Shown here in pieces: positions 27,046-35,917 of a stretch of 64,000 bases of DNA. Positions within the stretch are counted from its first letter, which is position 1, and each line of letters starts with the position of its first letter. This DNA is from Halobellus rufus (GTDB taxonomy: Archaea > Halobacteriota > Halobacteria > Halobacteriales > Haloferacaceae). A model generated the notes under the pieces. That model saw only the letters and a program-made list of their open reading frames with translations, was not told the DNA's origin and did no database searches. The stretch lies in the NCBI RefSeq assembly GCF_000739575.1, contig NZ_BBJO01000055.1, positions 17,812 to 81,811 on the forward strand. Reading direction: 5' to 3'. Position numbers and translations under genes: made by a program.

Positions 27046-28218
27046 ATGAACGAGAAACACGGAACGCCCCGAACGCGACGCCGTTTCCTGCAGGCAGCCG
27101 CCGCCGCAGGTATCGTCGGAGTCGCAGGGTGCAACACGCCGGGCGACAGTGGAACCGAGACGGAAACTGAGACCGACGACGGCAGCACCGGAAGCGGCGG
27201 ACCGGAGCAGATCGGATCCGGCCAATCGCCGTTCGGGAGCCGCGAGCTCTCGGGCGTCCCGATGGCCGAGATGCCGGACCTCGAAGGCGAACTGACGCTG
27301 TACTCCGGGCGCGGAGAGGCGCTCGTCGGCGAACTGGTCGGGTTCATCGAGGACCTGTACCCGGACTTCACGGTCCGCCCGCAGTACAACTCCGCGGCGG
27401 AGCTCGTCAACCAGATCGACATCGAGGGCGACAACAGCCCCGCCGACGTCTTCTACTCGGTGAACGCGGGCGCACTCGGTGCGCTCGCGGATATGGGTCG
27501 GACGCAGTCGCTCCCGCAGGAGGTCCTCGACTTCGTCCCGGAGAGCTTCCAGGCACCCGACGGCTCGTGGATCGGGACCTCCGGCCGCGCCCGCTCGGTC
27601 CCGTACAACACGGACGCGTTCTCGGAGTCGGACATCCCCGACAGCATCATGGAGTTCCCCGAGACTGCCGAGTTCGAGGGCGAACTCGGGTGGGCTCCGA
27701 CGTACTCCTCCTTCCAGGCGTTCATCACGGCGATGCGGATCCTCGAAGGCGAGGACGCGACCCGCGAGTGGCTGGCCGGAATGCAGGAACTCGGCGTGAG
27801 CCAGTACGGCGACGAGTTCCAGATCGCCCGGGCCGTCGCCGACGGCGAGATCTCGGCCGGACTGACGAACCACTACTACATCCAGCGCGTCCTCGCGCGA
27901 CGCGGGCAGTCGGCCCCGCTGGCGACCGCGTTCACGCAGGGCGACGCGGGCGCGGTGTTCAACGTCGCCGGGGCGTGCGTCCTCGACACCGCCGAGGACT
28001 CGACGCTCGCGGCCAACTTCGTGCGTCACCTGCTCTCGGCGGAGGCGCAGGACTACTTCGCGCGGACGACGTTCGAGTACCCGCTCGTCCCGGAGGTCGA
28101 GCCGATCGGGCGCCTCCCGACGATCGACGAGTTGAACCCGCCCGAGGATTTAGACCTGTCACAACTGTCGGACCTCGAGACGACGATCGAACTCCTGCGG
28201 GAGACGGGCGTCCTCTGA
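27046..28218 (+). CDS. Iron(III) ABC transporter substrate-binding lipoprotein
   Basis: This 390-aa protein has a Tat lipoprotein leader (TPRTRRRFLQAAAAAGIVG, lipobox GVAGC with lipid cysteine at residue 29) and an acidic Gly/Thr-rich linker. The binding domain follows: GELTLYSGRGEALVGELVGFIEDLYPDF, ADVFYSVNAGALGALADMG, SGRARSVPYNTDAF and ISAGLTNHYYIQRVL. These match the FbpA/SfuA ferric-binding family, including the late Asn-His-Tyr-Tyr block whose tyrosines bind iron in FbpA. It is anchored on the outer face of the membrane and feeds the permease encoded 36 bp downstream. The promoter carries iron box 2. Confidence 0.92.
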   Translation: MNEKHGTPRTRRRFLQAAAAAGIVGVAGCNTPGDSGTETETETDDGSTGSGGPEQIGSGQSPFGSRELSGVPMAEMPDLEGELTLYSGRGEALVGELVGFIEDLYPDFTVRPQYNSAAELVNQIDIEGDNSPADVFYSVNAGALGALADMGRTQSLPQEVLDFVPESFQAPDGSWIGTSGRARSVPYNTDAFSESDIPDSIMEFPETAEFEGELGWAPTYSSFQAFITAMRILEGEDATREWLAGMQELGVSQYGDEFQIARAVADGEISAGLTNHYYIQRVLARRGQSAPLATAFTQGDAGAVFNVAGACVLDTAEDSTLAANFVRHLLSAEAQDYFARTTFEYPLVPEVEPIGRLPTIDELNPPEDLDLSQLSDLETTIELLRETGVL

Positions 28219-28254
28219 TCTCGGGGCCTCCGGCGACGGAGCAGGGAACTCACG

Positions 28255-29859
28255 ATGGCCACGGAGCACCGGACGACGGCGGACGACGAGGGCGGCGAAG
28301 AGTCGGGGCTACCACTCGGCGTGTCGGTCGCGGCGGCCGCGGTCGCCGCCGCGGTGTTGCTCCCGGTTCTGTGGCTCGTCAAGACGGGCTTGGACGTCGG
28401 CTTCGAGGAGGCAGTCGCGTTGCTCACGCGGCCGACGACGCTCGAAGTCTTTCTCAACAGCGCGATCCTCGTCGCGCTGACGACGGCCGCCTGCGTGCTC
28501 ATCGGCGTCCCGCTGGCGTATCTAACTGTCAGGACCGACCTGCCGTTCCGCCGCTTCTGGACGATCATCGTCTCCCTTCCGCTGGTCATCCCGAGCTACG
28601 TCGGCGCCTTCGCGTTCGTCTCGGCGTTCGGGCCGCAGGGCGGCTTCCAGCGGCTCCTCGCGCCGGTCGGAATCGAGCGAATTCCCGAGATCTACGGTCT
28701 CGAAGGCACCGTGTTGATCCTGACGCTCTACACCTACCCGTACGTGTACATCACCGCGCGGGCGGCGCTGAAGTCGATGGACACGACGCTGATCGACGCC
28801 GCGCGGACCCTCGAACACGACCGCTGGGAGACGTTTCGCCGGGTGACGATCCCGCAGATCCGGCCCGCCGTCGCGGCGGGCGCGCTGCTCTCGGGGCTGT
28901 ACGTCCTCGCGGACTTCGGCACGCCGTCGATTATGCGATACGACGTGTTCACCCGCGTCATCTTCGTCGAGTTCGGGACGTTCGGTCGCGACACCGCCAC
29001 TCTCCTCTCGCTGCAGTTGGTCGCGGTGACGCTCTTCATCCTCTGGCTGGAGTCGCGGGTCCGCGGCGAGGAGCGCACGACCGCCGGGGGGCGCTCCCGG
29101 GCGGCCGTCTCGCTCGGGGCGTGGCGCTACCCCGCGATGGGGTTCGCGGCGCTCGTGGCGGGACTGGCGCTCGTCGTCCCGCTGGCGATCCTCCTCTCGT
29201 GGCTCGGGACCGCCTCCGCGTCGGTGAACCAGTCGCTCGCCTTCGAGTGGTCCTACGCGCTGAACTCCGTCACCGTCTCGGCGGCCGCCGCCGCCGTCGC
29301 TGTCGTGGCCGGACTCCCGGTCGCGTACCTCTCGGCGCGGCACGACGGCCTGCTGCCGGCGGCGTTCGAGCGGATCAGCTACGTGGGCTATGCGGTCCCC
29401 GGCGTCGTCCTCGGACTCGCTCTCGTGTTCTTCGGCAGCCAGTACGCGACGCCGATCTACCAGACGCTGTATCTCCTGGTGTTCGCGTACGTGATCCGCT
29501 TTCTGCCCCAGTCGGTCGGGTCGCTGCGGGCGTCGTTCCTCTCGGTGGACCCCGCGCTCCCGGAGGCCGCGCGGACGCTCGGGCAGACGTCCGCGGGCGC
29601 GTTCCGCTACGTGACGCTCCCGCTTGTCGCGCCGGGACTGTTCGGCGGCGCGGCGCTGGTGTTCCTGACGACGATGAAGGAACTGCCCGCGACGCTGCTG
29701 CTTCGACCGTCGGGTTTTACCACGCTCGTCACGCATATCTGGACAGCATATGCCTCGGGGTACTTCGGACAGGCGGCGGTTCCGGCGCTGGTCTTGCTGT
29801 TCGTCTCTGGACTCTCGATGCTCGTGATACTCAGACAGGAGGGATACGATGTCAAATAG
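28255..29859 (+). CDS. Iron(III) ABC transporter permease (fused double permease)
   Basis: This 534-aa permease consists of two binding-protein-dependent transport units in one chain, as in SfuB/FbpB. About twelve membrane segments are visible. Each half holds an EAA-type loop contacting the ATPase: DAARTLEHDRWETFRRVTIPQI in the first and EAARTLGQTSAGAFRYVTLPLV in the second. The N-terminal 20 residues are an acidic cytosolic tail. Its last 11 bases overlap the start of the ATPase gene, showing tight co-translation. Confidence 0.93.
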   Translation: MATEHRTTADDEGGEESGLPLGVSVAAAAVAAAVLLPVLWLVKTGLDVGFEEAVALLTRPTTLEVFLNSAILVALTTAACVLIGVPLAYLTVRTDLPFRRFWTIIVSLPLVIPSYVGAFAFVSAFGPQGGFQRLLAPVGIERIPEIYGLEGTVLILTLYTYPYVYITARAALKSMDTTLIDAARTLEHDRWETFRRVTIPQIRPAVAAGALLSGLYVLADFGTPSIMRYDVFTRVIFVEFGTFGRDTATLLSLQLVAVTLFILWLESRVRGEERTTAGGRSRAAVSLGAWRYPAMGFAALVAGLALVVPLAILLSWLGTASASVNQSLAFEWSYALNSVTVSAAAAAVAVVAGLPVAYLSARHDGLLPAAFERISYVGYAVPGVVLGLALVFFGSQYATPIYQTLYLLVFAYVIRFLPQSVGSLRASFLSVDPALPEAARTLGQTSAGAFRYVTLPLVAPGLFGGAALVFLTTMKELPATLLLRPSGFTTLVTHIWTAYASGYFGQAAVPALVLLFVSGLSMLVILRQEGYDVK

Positions 29860-31069
29860 CACACAGACGGCGGTGGAGTCGGACGCGGAGCAACGGACCG
29901 AAAACGGTGACGCCGAACGGTCGGCGGGGACGACGTCGGTTCCCGGTCCCTCGGCCGTCGACGACGACGCCGACGTCGTGCTCGAACTGGACGGCCTCGG
30001 TAAGTCCTACGGCTCCGAACTGGTCGTCGAGGACCTCTCGCTGTCGGTCAGAGAAGGCGAGATCCTGACGCTTCTGGGACCCTCCGGCTGCGGGAAGACC
30101 ACGACCCTCCGACTCGTCGCGGGTCTCGAACGACCGGACACCGGCGCGGTGCGGCTGAACGGGCGGTCGGTGTCGGGGTCGACGTTCGTCCCGCCGGAGG
30201 AGCGCGGCGTCGGCGTCGTCTTCCAGGAGTTCGCGCTCTTTCCGCATCTCACGGCGCGCGAGAACGTCGCCTTCGGCCTGAAGGACCGCCCGGACGAGGA
30301 GGTCCGCGAGCGCGTCGACGACCTGCTGGAACTGGTCGACCTCGCCGATCAGGGCGACAGCTACCCCGATCAGCTCTCCGGCGGCCAACAGCAGCGAGTC
30401 GCCCTCGCGCGCTCGCTCGCGCCGGAACCGGAGATCCTGCTTCTCGACGAACCGTTCTCGAACCTCGACGTCGACCTCCGCGTGGAGATGCGGGAGGAGG
30501 TCCGGCGCATCATCAAAGAGACCGGCGTGACGGCGGTGTCGGTGACCCACGACCAGGAGGAGGCGCTGTCGATCTCCGACCGCGTCGCCGTGATGAACGA
30601 CGGCCAGATCGAGCAGGTCGGCGACCCCGAGGGCGTCTTCCAGCACCCCGAGTCCCGGTTCGTCGCCGCCTTCCTCGGCTACGCCAGCTTCGTCCCCGGC
30701 TACGTCTCCGGTGACGTCGTCGAGACCGACCTCGGGACGGTCCCGCGCGAGCAGATCCACGGGCTCGCCCCCGAGTACGACCGCACGCGGATCGATCTGC
30801 TCGTCCGCCCGGACGACGTGAGCGTGCGCTCGCTCGACTGCGAGGGGGTCGAGTCCAGTTGCGGGCGGGTCGTCGCCCGGCGGTATCTCGGCCCGACGTT
30901 CCTCTACGAGGTCGAACTGGACACCGGGGAGTCCATCCAGTGTATGCACAACCACGACGAGGACGTCCCCGACTCCGGTCCGGTCGACCTCGAACTCGAC
31001 GCGGATCACGAACTCGCCTGGTTCCCGCGGGAACAGCGCCCCGAAGACGATTCCCGCTACGGCGAGTGA
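29849..31069 (+). CDS. Iron(III) ABC transporter ATP-binding protein
   Basis: This 406-aa ATPase has an acidic 45-residue N-terminal extension, then Walker A LLGPSGCGKTTTLRLV, the signature LSGGQQQRVALARSLA, Walker B EILLLDEPFSNLD and the H-loop SVTHDQEEALSISDRV. The C-terminal 130 residues form the regulatory TOBE-like domain (IDLLVRPDDVSVRSLD). It closely follows the FbpC/SfuC pattern, energising the upstream permease. The ATG at 29849 overlaps the permease stop; the membrane glycosyltransferase gene starts only 3 bp after its stop. Confidence 0.93.
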   Translation: MSNSTQTAVESDAEQRTENGDAERSAGTTSVPGPSAVDDDADVVLELDGLGKSYGSELVVEDLSLSVREGEILTLLGPSGCGKTTTLRLVAGLERPDTGAVRLNGRSVSGSTFVPPEERGVGVVFQEFALFPHLTARENVAFGLKDRPDEEVRERVDDLLELVDLADQGDSYPDQLSGGQQQRVALARSLAPEPEILLLDEPFSNLDVDLRVEMREEVRRIIKETGVTAVSVTHDQEEALSISDRVAVMNDGQIEQVGDPEGVFQHPESRFVAAFLGYASFVPGYVSGDVVETDLGTVPREQIHGLAPEYDRTRIDLLVRPDDVSVRSLDCEGVESSCGRVVARRYLGPTFLYEVELDTGESIQCMHNHDEDVPDSGPVDLELDADHELAWFPREQRPEDDSRYGE

Positions 31070-31072
31070 GCC

Positions 31073-33352
31073 GTGTCCCGGCAACCGTTCACATCCCGAC
31101 TGCGCGCGGCCGTCCGCTCCGTCGTCGCCGCTGGACGTGAACGGCCCGAGCGGGTCGTCGCCGCCGCCCTCGCGCTCGCCGTCGGCGGCGTGGTCTACTA
31201 CCTCGCGATCGACCTCTTCGCGTATCACTCCGTCAACGACGACGAGGGGGTCTACCTCTATCAGGCCGCGATGCTCCTCGAAGGGAAGCTGTTCCTCTAC
31301 CCCGGCGACATCCCGTGGGACGCCGTGCGCCCGTGGTTCTTCGTCGTCGACGAAGTCGGGGGCGAGATCCGGATGTACGGGAAGTACTCGCCGGTCGCCC
31401 CCGCCATCTTCGCCGTCGGAAAGCTCCTCGGCGACTGGAACGTCGCGCTGGGGCTCGTCGCCGCCGGAACGGCCGGCGGCGTCTACGTCCTCGGCTCGGC
31501 CGCGTTCGACCGCCGCGTGGGACTCCTCGCGGTTCCCGTGCTCGCGGCGTCGCCGCTGTTCCTCCTCACGTCGTCGACGTTCCTCTCCTACGCGCCGACG
31601 ACCTTCCTGAACGTCGCGTTCGCGGTCGCGTACCTCCGGGCCGCGCGGACGGGCAGTCGACGGTGGGGCGCGGCCGCCGGCGTCGCCATCGGGCTGGCCT
31701 TCTTCGCTCGCCCGTACACGGCGGTGCTGTTCGCGCTCCCGTTCATCGTTCACACGCTCGTCTCGCTCGGCGTCTCGTGGCGGCGTTCCGGGTGGCGTTT
31801 GCGGCCCCGCAACTGGCAGGTGCGCCACCGCGCCGTGCTCGCCCGATCGCTCGCGATCGCGGTCCCGGGCGCGGCGTTCGTCGGCCTGACGCTCGCGTAC
31901 AACGCGGTCGTGACGGGCGACCCGCTGACGTTCCCCTACGCGGCCTTCGCGCCGAACGACGGCATCGGGTTCGGCACCCGCGAGATCCTCAACTACGAGC
32001 GCGAGTACACGCCCGAACTCGCCGCCGAAGTGACGAGAGAGGTGACGGAGTACTTCTTCACCGAGTGGGTCGCCGCCGGGACGCTCGGGACCGCCCTCGC
32101 GGCCGTGGGCGTGCTCGCGGCAATCTGGCGCGAGCGGAGTCGGATCTCGGTGCCGGGCGTCTCCGGCGACGACGACGCGTCGCGACCGGGGTTCGATCCC
32201 GCCGACGGAATATCCGAGAGCGAGGTCGCCGCCGTTGTCTTCGCGGTCCTCCCCTCGGTGTTCCTCGGCGAAGCGTACTTCTGGGGGACGCACAACGGCC
32301 TCCGAAACGGGCTCATCGACCTGCTGGGTCCGTTCTACCACTTCGACGCGCTCGTGCCGGTCGCGGTGTTCGGCGCTGCCGGGGTCGCATTCCTCTGTCG
32401 CGGGGCGGTCTCGCTGCTCAGCGAGCGGCGCTGGCTCCCCGGCCCCAGCCTCTCCCGACGGCACGCGCGCGTCGCCGTCCTCGTCGCGCTCGCGCTCACC
32501 GCGCCCGTCGTCGCCTCCGCGGAGCGGGCCGTCCTCGACGATCCGTTCGCGGCGAACGAGCGTCGCACCGAGAGTCTGGAGGCGACCTACGAGCCGTTCG
32601 AGGACCGCGAGTTCGACGACGCGCTGGTGTTCACCCCCGACCCGTACGGAGACTGGCAGGCGCACCCGTTCCAGTACCTCCGGTACGGATCCGGCTACGA
32701 CGGCGACGTGATCTACGCCACCGACGGGAGCCCGGAACGCGATATGGACGTGTTGGCGGCGGTGAACCGGACGCCCTATCGGTTCACCTACCGCGGCGAC
32801 TGGACCGGCGCGTACAACCCGGTGAACCCCGAGATCCAGCGCCTCCGCGTCTTCGAGGAGCCGGTGCGGGCGACGACGACGGTCGGCGTTCCCGCGTCCG
32901 CCGAGAGCGTGAGCGTGCGGGTCGAAACGCCCGAGGGGTACGCCCGCTACTCCGTGCCCGAGGCTGCGCGGTCGAACGGAACGTCACAGTCGGGCGGTTC
33001 CGACCGATCGAACGAGACCGTGACCGTCGAGTGGACGATCGGCCCGGACGCTGCGACCGCGGAGAATCTCGAATACGAGGGCGGGTCGCGCTGGCGGAGC
33101 GTCCCGCTAGCCGAGGATGGAGCGGAGGTCGATCTCGTGGTGACGTTCGTCGGCGTCGGCGGATCCAGCGTCACCTACCGGCAGGAGGCCACCGTCGAGA
33201 ACACCGACGACGGCGTCCGCGTCGTCTGGCCGCCGGAGACGCGCGTCTGCCGGCTCACCACCGAGTGCGGCTACGAGGGAACGTGGGTCGGCCCCGACGG
33301 CGACTACGTCGACGGCGTCTCCGTGGAGATGGACGCCCGCGCGGTGTCGTAG
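31073..33352 (+). CDS. ArnT/PMT-like membrane glycosyltransferase
   Basis: This 759-aa protein has about ten membrane segments in its first 470 residues and a large outer domain after it. The first loop reads AYHSVNDDEGVYLYQAAML, with the DDE acidic motif found in GT-C (ArnT/PMT, DUF2029-like) transferases that use lipid-linked sugars. The outer part (residues 475-759) holds several N-x-S/T sequons and beta-rich stretches such as EGTWVGPDGDYVDGVS. The start is a GTG at 31073, 3 bp after the ATPase stop, so it belongs to the iron-transport operon by position. Sugar donor and acceptor are unknown. It may be a passenger gene of the operon. Confidence 0.82.
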   Translation: MSRQPFTSRLRAAVRSVVAAGRERPERVVAAALALAVGGVVYYLAIDLFAYHSVNDDEGVYLYQAAMLLEGKLFLYPGDIPWDAVRPWFFVVDEVGGEIRMYGKYSPVAPAIFAVGKLLGDWNVALGLVAAGTAGGVYVLGSAAFDRRVGLLAVPVLAASPLFLLTSSTFLSYAPTTFLNVAFAVAYLRAARTGSRRWGAAAGVAIGLAFFARPYTAVLFALPFIVHTLVSLGVSWRRSGWRLRPRNWQVRHRAVLARSLAIAVPGAAFVGLTLAYNAVVTGDPLTFPYAAFAPNDGIGFGTREILNYEREYTPELAAEVTREVTEYFFTEWVAAGTLGTALAAVGVLAAIWRERSRISVPGVSGDDDASRPGFDPADGISESEVAAVVFAVLPSVFLGEAYFWGTHNGLRNGLIDLLGPFYHFDALVPVAVFGAAGVAFLCRGAVSLLSERRWLPGPSLSRRHARVAVLVALALTAPVVASAERAVLDDPFAANERRTESLEATYEPFEDREFDDALVFTPDPYGDWQAHPFQYLRYGSGYDGDVIYATDGSPERDMDVLAAVNRTPYRFTYRGDWTGAYNPVNPEIQRLRVFEEPVRATTTVGVPASAESVSVRVETPEGYARYSVPEAARSNGTSQSGGSDRSNETVTVEWTIGPDAATAENLEYEGGSRWRSVPLAEDGAEVDLVVTFVGVGGSSVTYRQEATVENTDDGVRVVWPPETRVCRLTTECGYEGTWVGPDGDYVDGVSVEMDARAVS

Positions 33353-33376
33353 TCCGGTCGGGTCGCCCCCCCCGGC

Positions 33377-33694
33377 TCAGATCGGGCCGGTGAAACTGAC
33401 GTCGAGTAATCCCTCTCGAACCGCGTACTGCAGGCGCTCGTCGAGCGGCATCTCGGTCCACTCCTCGGGGCGCTGTGGCTCCGGGACGGTGTCGAGTCGG
33501 TCCACGAGCGACTCGTGGAGGAACCTGCCGTTCTCGCCGCACTCGGGGCACGTGAGGATGATGAGTCGGACGCGGTAGGGGCGCTCCTCGACGCGCCCGC
33601 AGTGCGGGCACACGTACGAATCGGTCACTAGGTACTCGTAGGAACCGGAGTAACTCGAATCTGTGGGTTCCGGCGCGCGCGTCGCTTCGGTCAC
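33377..33694 (-). CDS. Small zinc-ribbon protein coupled to the GH13 gene
   Basis: This 105-aa protein reads VTEATRAPEPTDSSYSGSYE and carries two CPxCG knuckles, DSYVCPHCGRVEERPYRV and ILTCPECGENGRFLH, forming one probable zinc ribbon. The C-terminal third is EWTEMPLDERLQYAVREGLLD. Its GTG start (33692-33694) overlaps the stop of the amylase gene in a GTGA arrangement, so it is co-translated with it. Small zinc-ribbon proteins in haloarchaea often act as regulators or protein-binding adaptors; nothing here fixes the partner. Confidence 0.72.
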   Translation of the reverse strand: MTEATRAPEPTDSSYSGSYEYLVTDSYVCPHCGRVEERPYRVRLIILTCPECGENGRFLHESLVDRLDTVPEPQRPEEWTEMPLDERLQYAVREGLLDVSFTGPI

Positions 33695-35769
33695 CCCGCC
33701 CGAAACACGGCGACGTCGTCGACGACGAGCCCCGAATCGGTTGCGAGTTGCCCGCCCGTCACGAGGTCCGTCGGGTCGACGTCGACGTCGCCGAACCGCA
33801 CCGTCGCGGGCGACGGATCGAAGTTGAGGACGCAGACGTAGGCGTCGCCGTCGTGCTCGCGGCCGAAGGCGACCACGCGGTCGGCAGCAGCACCTCCGTC
33901 CGGGCCGTCGGCCACCGCGTACTCGACGCGGTCGAGCGAACCGTCGGGGCCGAGCGCGTCGGCCTCCGATCGGAGGTCGAGGAGGCGCTCGTAGTGGTCG
34001 CGGAACTCCTCCCGGGCGTCGTCCCACGCGAGGGCGTCGCGGCGGCCGCGCTGGCCGAGTTCCTGGCCGCCGTAGAGCATCGGGACGCCCGGGAGCGTCG
34101 CGAGCGCCCCAGCCGCGGCCATCGCGGCGGCGTCGCCGCACTCGACGACGTACCGCGTCTCGTCGTGGTTTTCGAGGTAGAGCATGAACGCCGCATGCGG
34201 CGGGAACCCGACGGCCGCCCGCTGGTCGACGGCGTCGAGGATCGCCTCGGCGGGGACGTCGCCGCGGCCGACCTGCCGCAGCGTGAAGTACAGCGTCGTG
34301 TCGAAGTGGACGTCGAACATCCCGTCGTGGAAGTCCGCGATGTACGGGATCGTCTCGTCGAGCAGCAGGAAGTCGGGGTCCCGGGACTTCACCCGGTCGC
34401 GGAGTTCCCTCCAGAACGTGTCTGGGACGGCCCACGCCATGTCGCAGCGGAAGCCGTCTGCGACCTCGAACCACTCGTCGACGGCGTCGAGGAGGTGCCG
34501 GCGGACCGCGAGGTTCTCGAAGTTCCAGTTGGCGATGTACTCCCACTCGAAGTACGTCTCCGGTTCGCCGTTCTCCTGCCAGTCGTACCAGTCGTAGTAC
34601 TCCGAGTCGGGGTTGCGGTAGGCGTCCTCGAAGAACGGGTGATCGCGGGCGGAGTGGTTCAACACGAGGTCGAAGAGGACCGCCATTCCGCGCTCGTGGG
34701 CGGCCTCGACGAACCGCTCGTAGTCCTCGCGATCGCCGAGGTCCTCGGCGATCGAGAAGAAGTCCGTGATGTTGTAGCCGTGCGGCGCGTGGTCGTTTTC
34801 GAGCACGGGCGTCAGCCACAGGCAGTCGACGCCGAGGTCGTCGAGGTAGTCGAGACGCTCTTCGATCCGCGCGAAGACCGATTCGTCCGAATCCGACCCC
34901 GCTGCTTGCTCCCCCTCGCCGGCGAACCCGCGCACGTAGATCTCGTACAGCGTGACGTCCCGCGCCCACTCCGGCGGGTCGTTCGGGCGGACGACCTCGA
35001 AGTCGGACCGCTCGGCGGCGACCGCGTCCGGAGCGGACTCGTCGGTGGAATCGCCGTCGTCGACCGCCACCGCCTCTCCCGACCTCCCGCCGTCCGGGGC
35101 GGCCTCTCGCGAGAACTCGATCGTGTCCGGGACGCTGTAGGCGTCGGCGACGGCCACCGCGTGGACGCGAACGCGGTCGCCGACGGCGTCGGTCGGGATC
35201 CGCAGCGCCCAGCCCTCGCTCGCGATCCGCCCCTCGTCGACGTCGTCGCGGTCGTCTAGCAGGAACTCGACGACGATGTCGTCGCGGTCGGCGTCGCTGT
35301 CGGGGTGCGGTCGCGGATCGGCGTGGACGACGAGTTCGTCGCCCTCGACGGAACCGCGGAGTTGGAGACGGGGGCGACCGCCGCCACCGCCCGCGTTCGC
35401 GCGAGTTCCGGACCCCGATCCGGACGCGCCGCCGCTCCCGCCAGTCGGCGAATCGGGGCCACTCTGGTGGCCGCTGCGTCCGCTGCGTCCGCTCCGTCCA
35501 CCGCGCGATTCCGCGGGTGCGACGTCCGACGGGAATGCCCGGACGGTGAGTCTGTGCGTTCCACCGGGAGCGTCGAGTTCGAGTTCGTAGGTCCCCGGTG
35601 CGTCGGGGACGAACTCGAGGACCGGTTCGTCCTCGGGCAGTTCGACGGCGCTGCTCGCGGGCGCGCTCCGTACGCGCCACGCGTACGACGCCGAGGGGTC
35701 CGGATCGCGCGGGGCGAGTTGGACGGCGTCCCCGACGGCGACGAACCGGGGCGGTCCTGGATGGTCCAT
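33691..35769 (-). CDS. GH13 alpha-amylase family glycosidase
   Basis: This 692-aa enzyme has an N-terminal Ig-like/PKD-like domain (1-80), a Gly/Ser linker (88-132), a second beta domain (133-225) and the GH13 barrel from about 270. Catalytic motifs are intact: DGFRCDMAWAVP with nucleophile D443, LLLDETIP with acid/base E472, and YLENHDET with the transition-state Asp536; FDLVLNHSARDHPFF is conserved region I. It should split alpha-1,4-glucans. No signal peptide is seen after ATG 35769, so it is probably intracellular. It is divergent from the double-GH15 gene and coupled downstream to a zinc-ribbon gene. The final beta domain (ADRVVAFGREHDGDAYVCVLNF) is usual for GH13. Confidence 0.92.
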   Translation of the reverse strand: MDHPGPPRFVAVGDAVQLAPRDPDPSASYAWRVRSAPASSAVELPEDEPVLEFVPDAPGTYELELDAPGGTHRLTVRAFPSDVAPAESRGGRSGRSGRSGHQSGPDSPTGGSGGASGSGSGTRANAGGGGGRPRLQLRGSVEGDELVVHADPRPHPDSDADRDDIVVEFLLDDRDDVDEGRIASEGWALRIPTDAVGDRVRVHAVAVADAYSVPDTIEFSREAAPDGGRSGEAVAVDDGDSTDESAPDAVAAERSDFEVVRPNDPPEWARDVTLYEIYVRGFAGEGEQAAGSDSDESVFARIEERLDYLDDLGVDCLWLTPVLENDHAPHGYNITDFFSIAEDLGDREDYERFVEAAHERGMAVLFDLVLNHSARDHPFFEDAYRNPDSEYYDWYDWQENGEPETYFEWEYIANWNFENLAVRRHLLDAVDEWFEVADGFRCDMAWAVPDTFWRELRDRVKSRDPDFLLLDETIPYIADFHDGMFDVHFDTTLYFTLRQVGRGDVPAEAILDAVDQRAAVGFPPHAAFMLYLENHDETRYVVECGDAAAMAAAGALATLPGVPMLYGGQELGQRGRRDALAWDDAREEFRDHYERLLDLRSEADALGPDGSLDRVEYAVADGPDGGAAADRVVAFGREHDGDAYVCVLNFDPSPATVRFGDVDVDPTDLVTGGQLATDSGLVVDDVAVFRAG

Positions 35770-35883
35770 ACCAGTACGAACGGGGTATGTCACCTTTGTC
35801 TTTGTCCCGGCGGCCGGATCGGGTCGGCGCCGAGCACCGCCGGCGGAGTCCGGGCCGGCCGCGAACGCTGTGGGGCATCCGCC

Positions 35884-35893
35884 AATACTTATG
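35884..35893 (+). promoter_or_regulatory. TATA-like promoter of the double-GH15 gene
   Basis: AATACTTATG lies about 25-30 bases before the ATG at 35918, so transcription should begin almost at the start codon (leaderless). The 148-bp gap 35770-35917 also has to hold the divergent amylase promoter. Confidence 0.45.
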
Positions 35894-35917
35894 TCGTGGG
35901 GACACTGCTCGGAGAGT

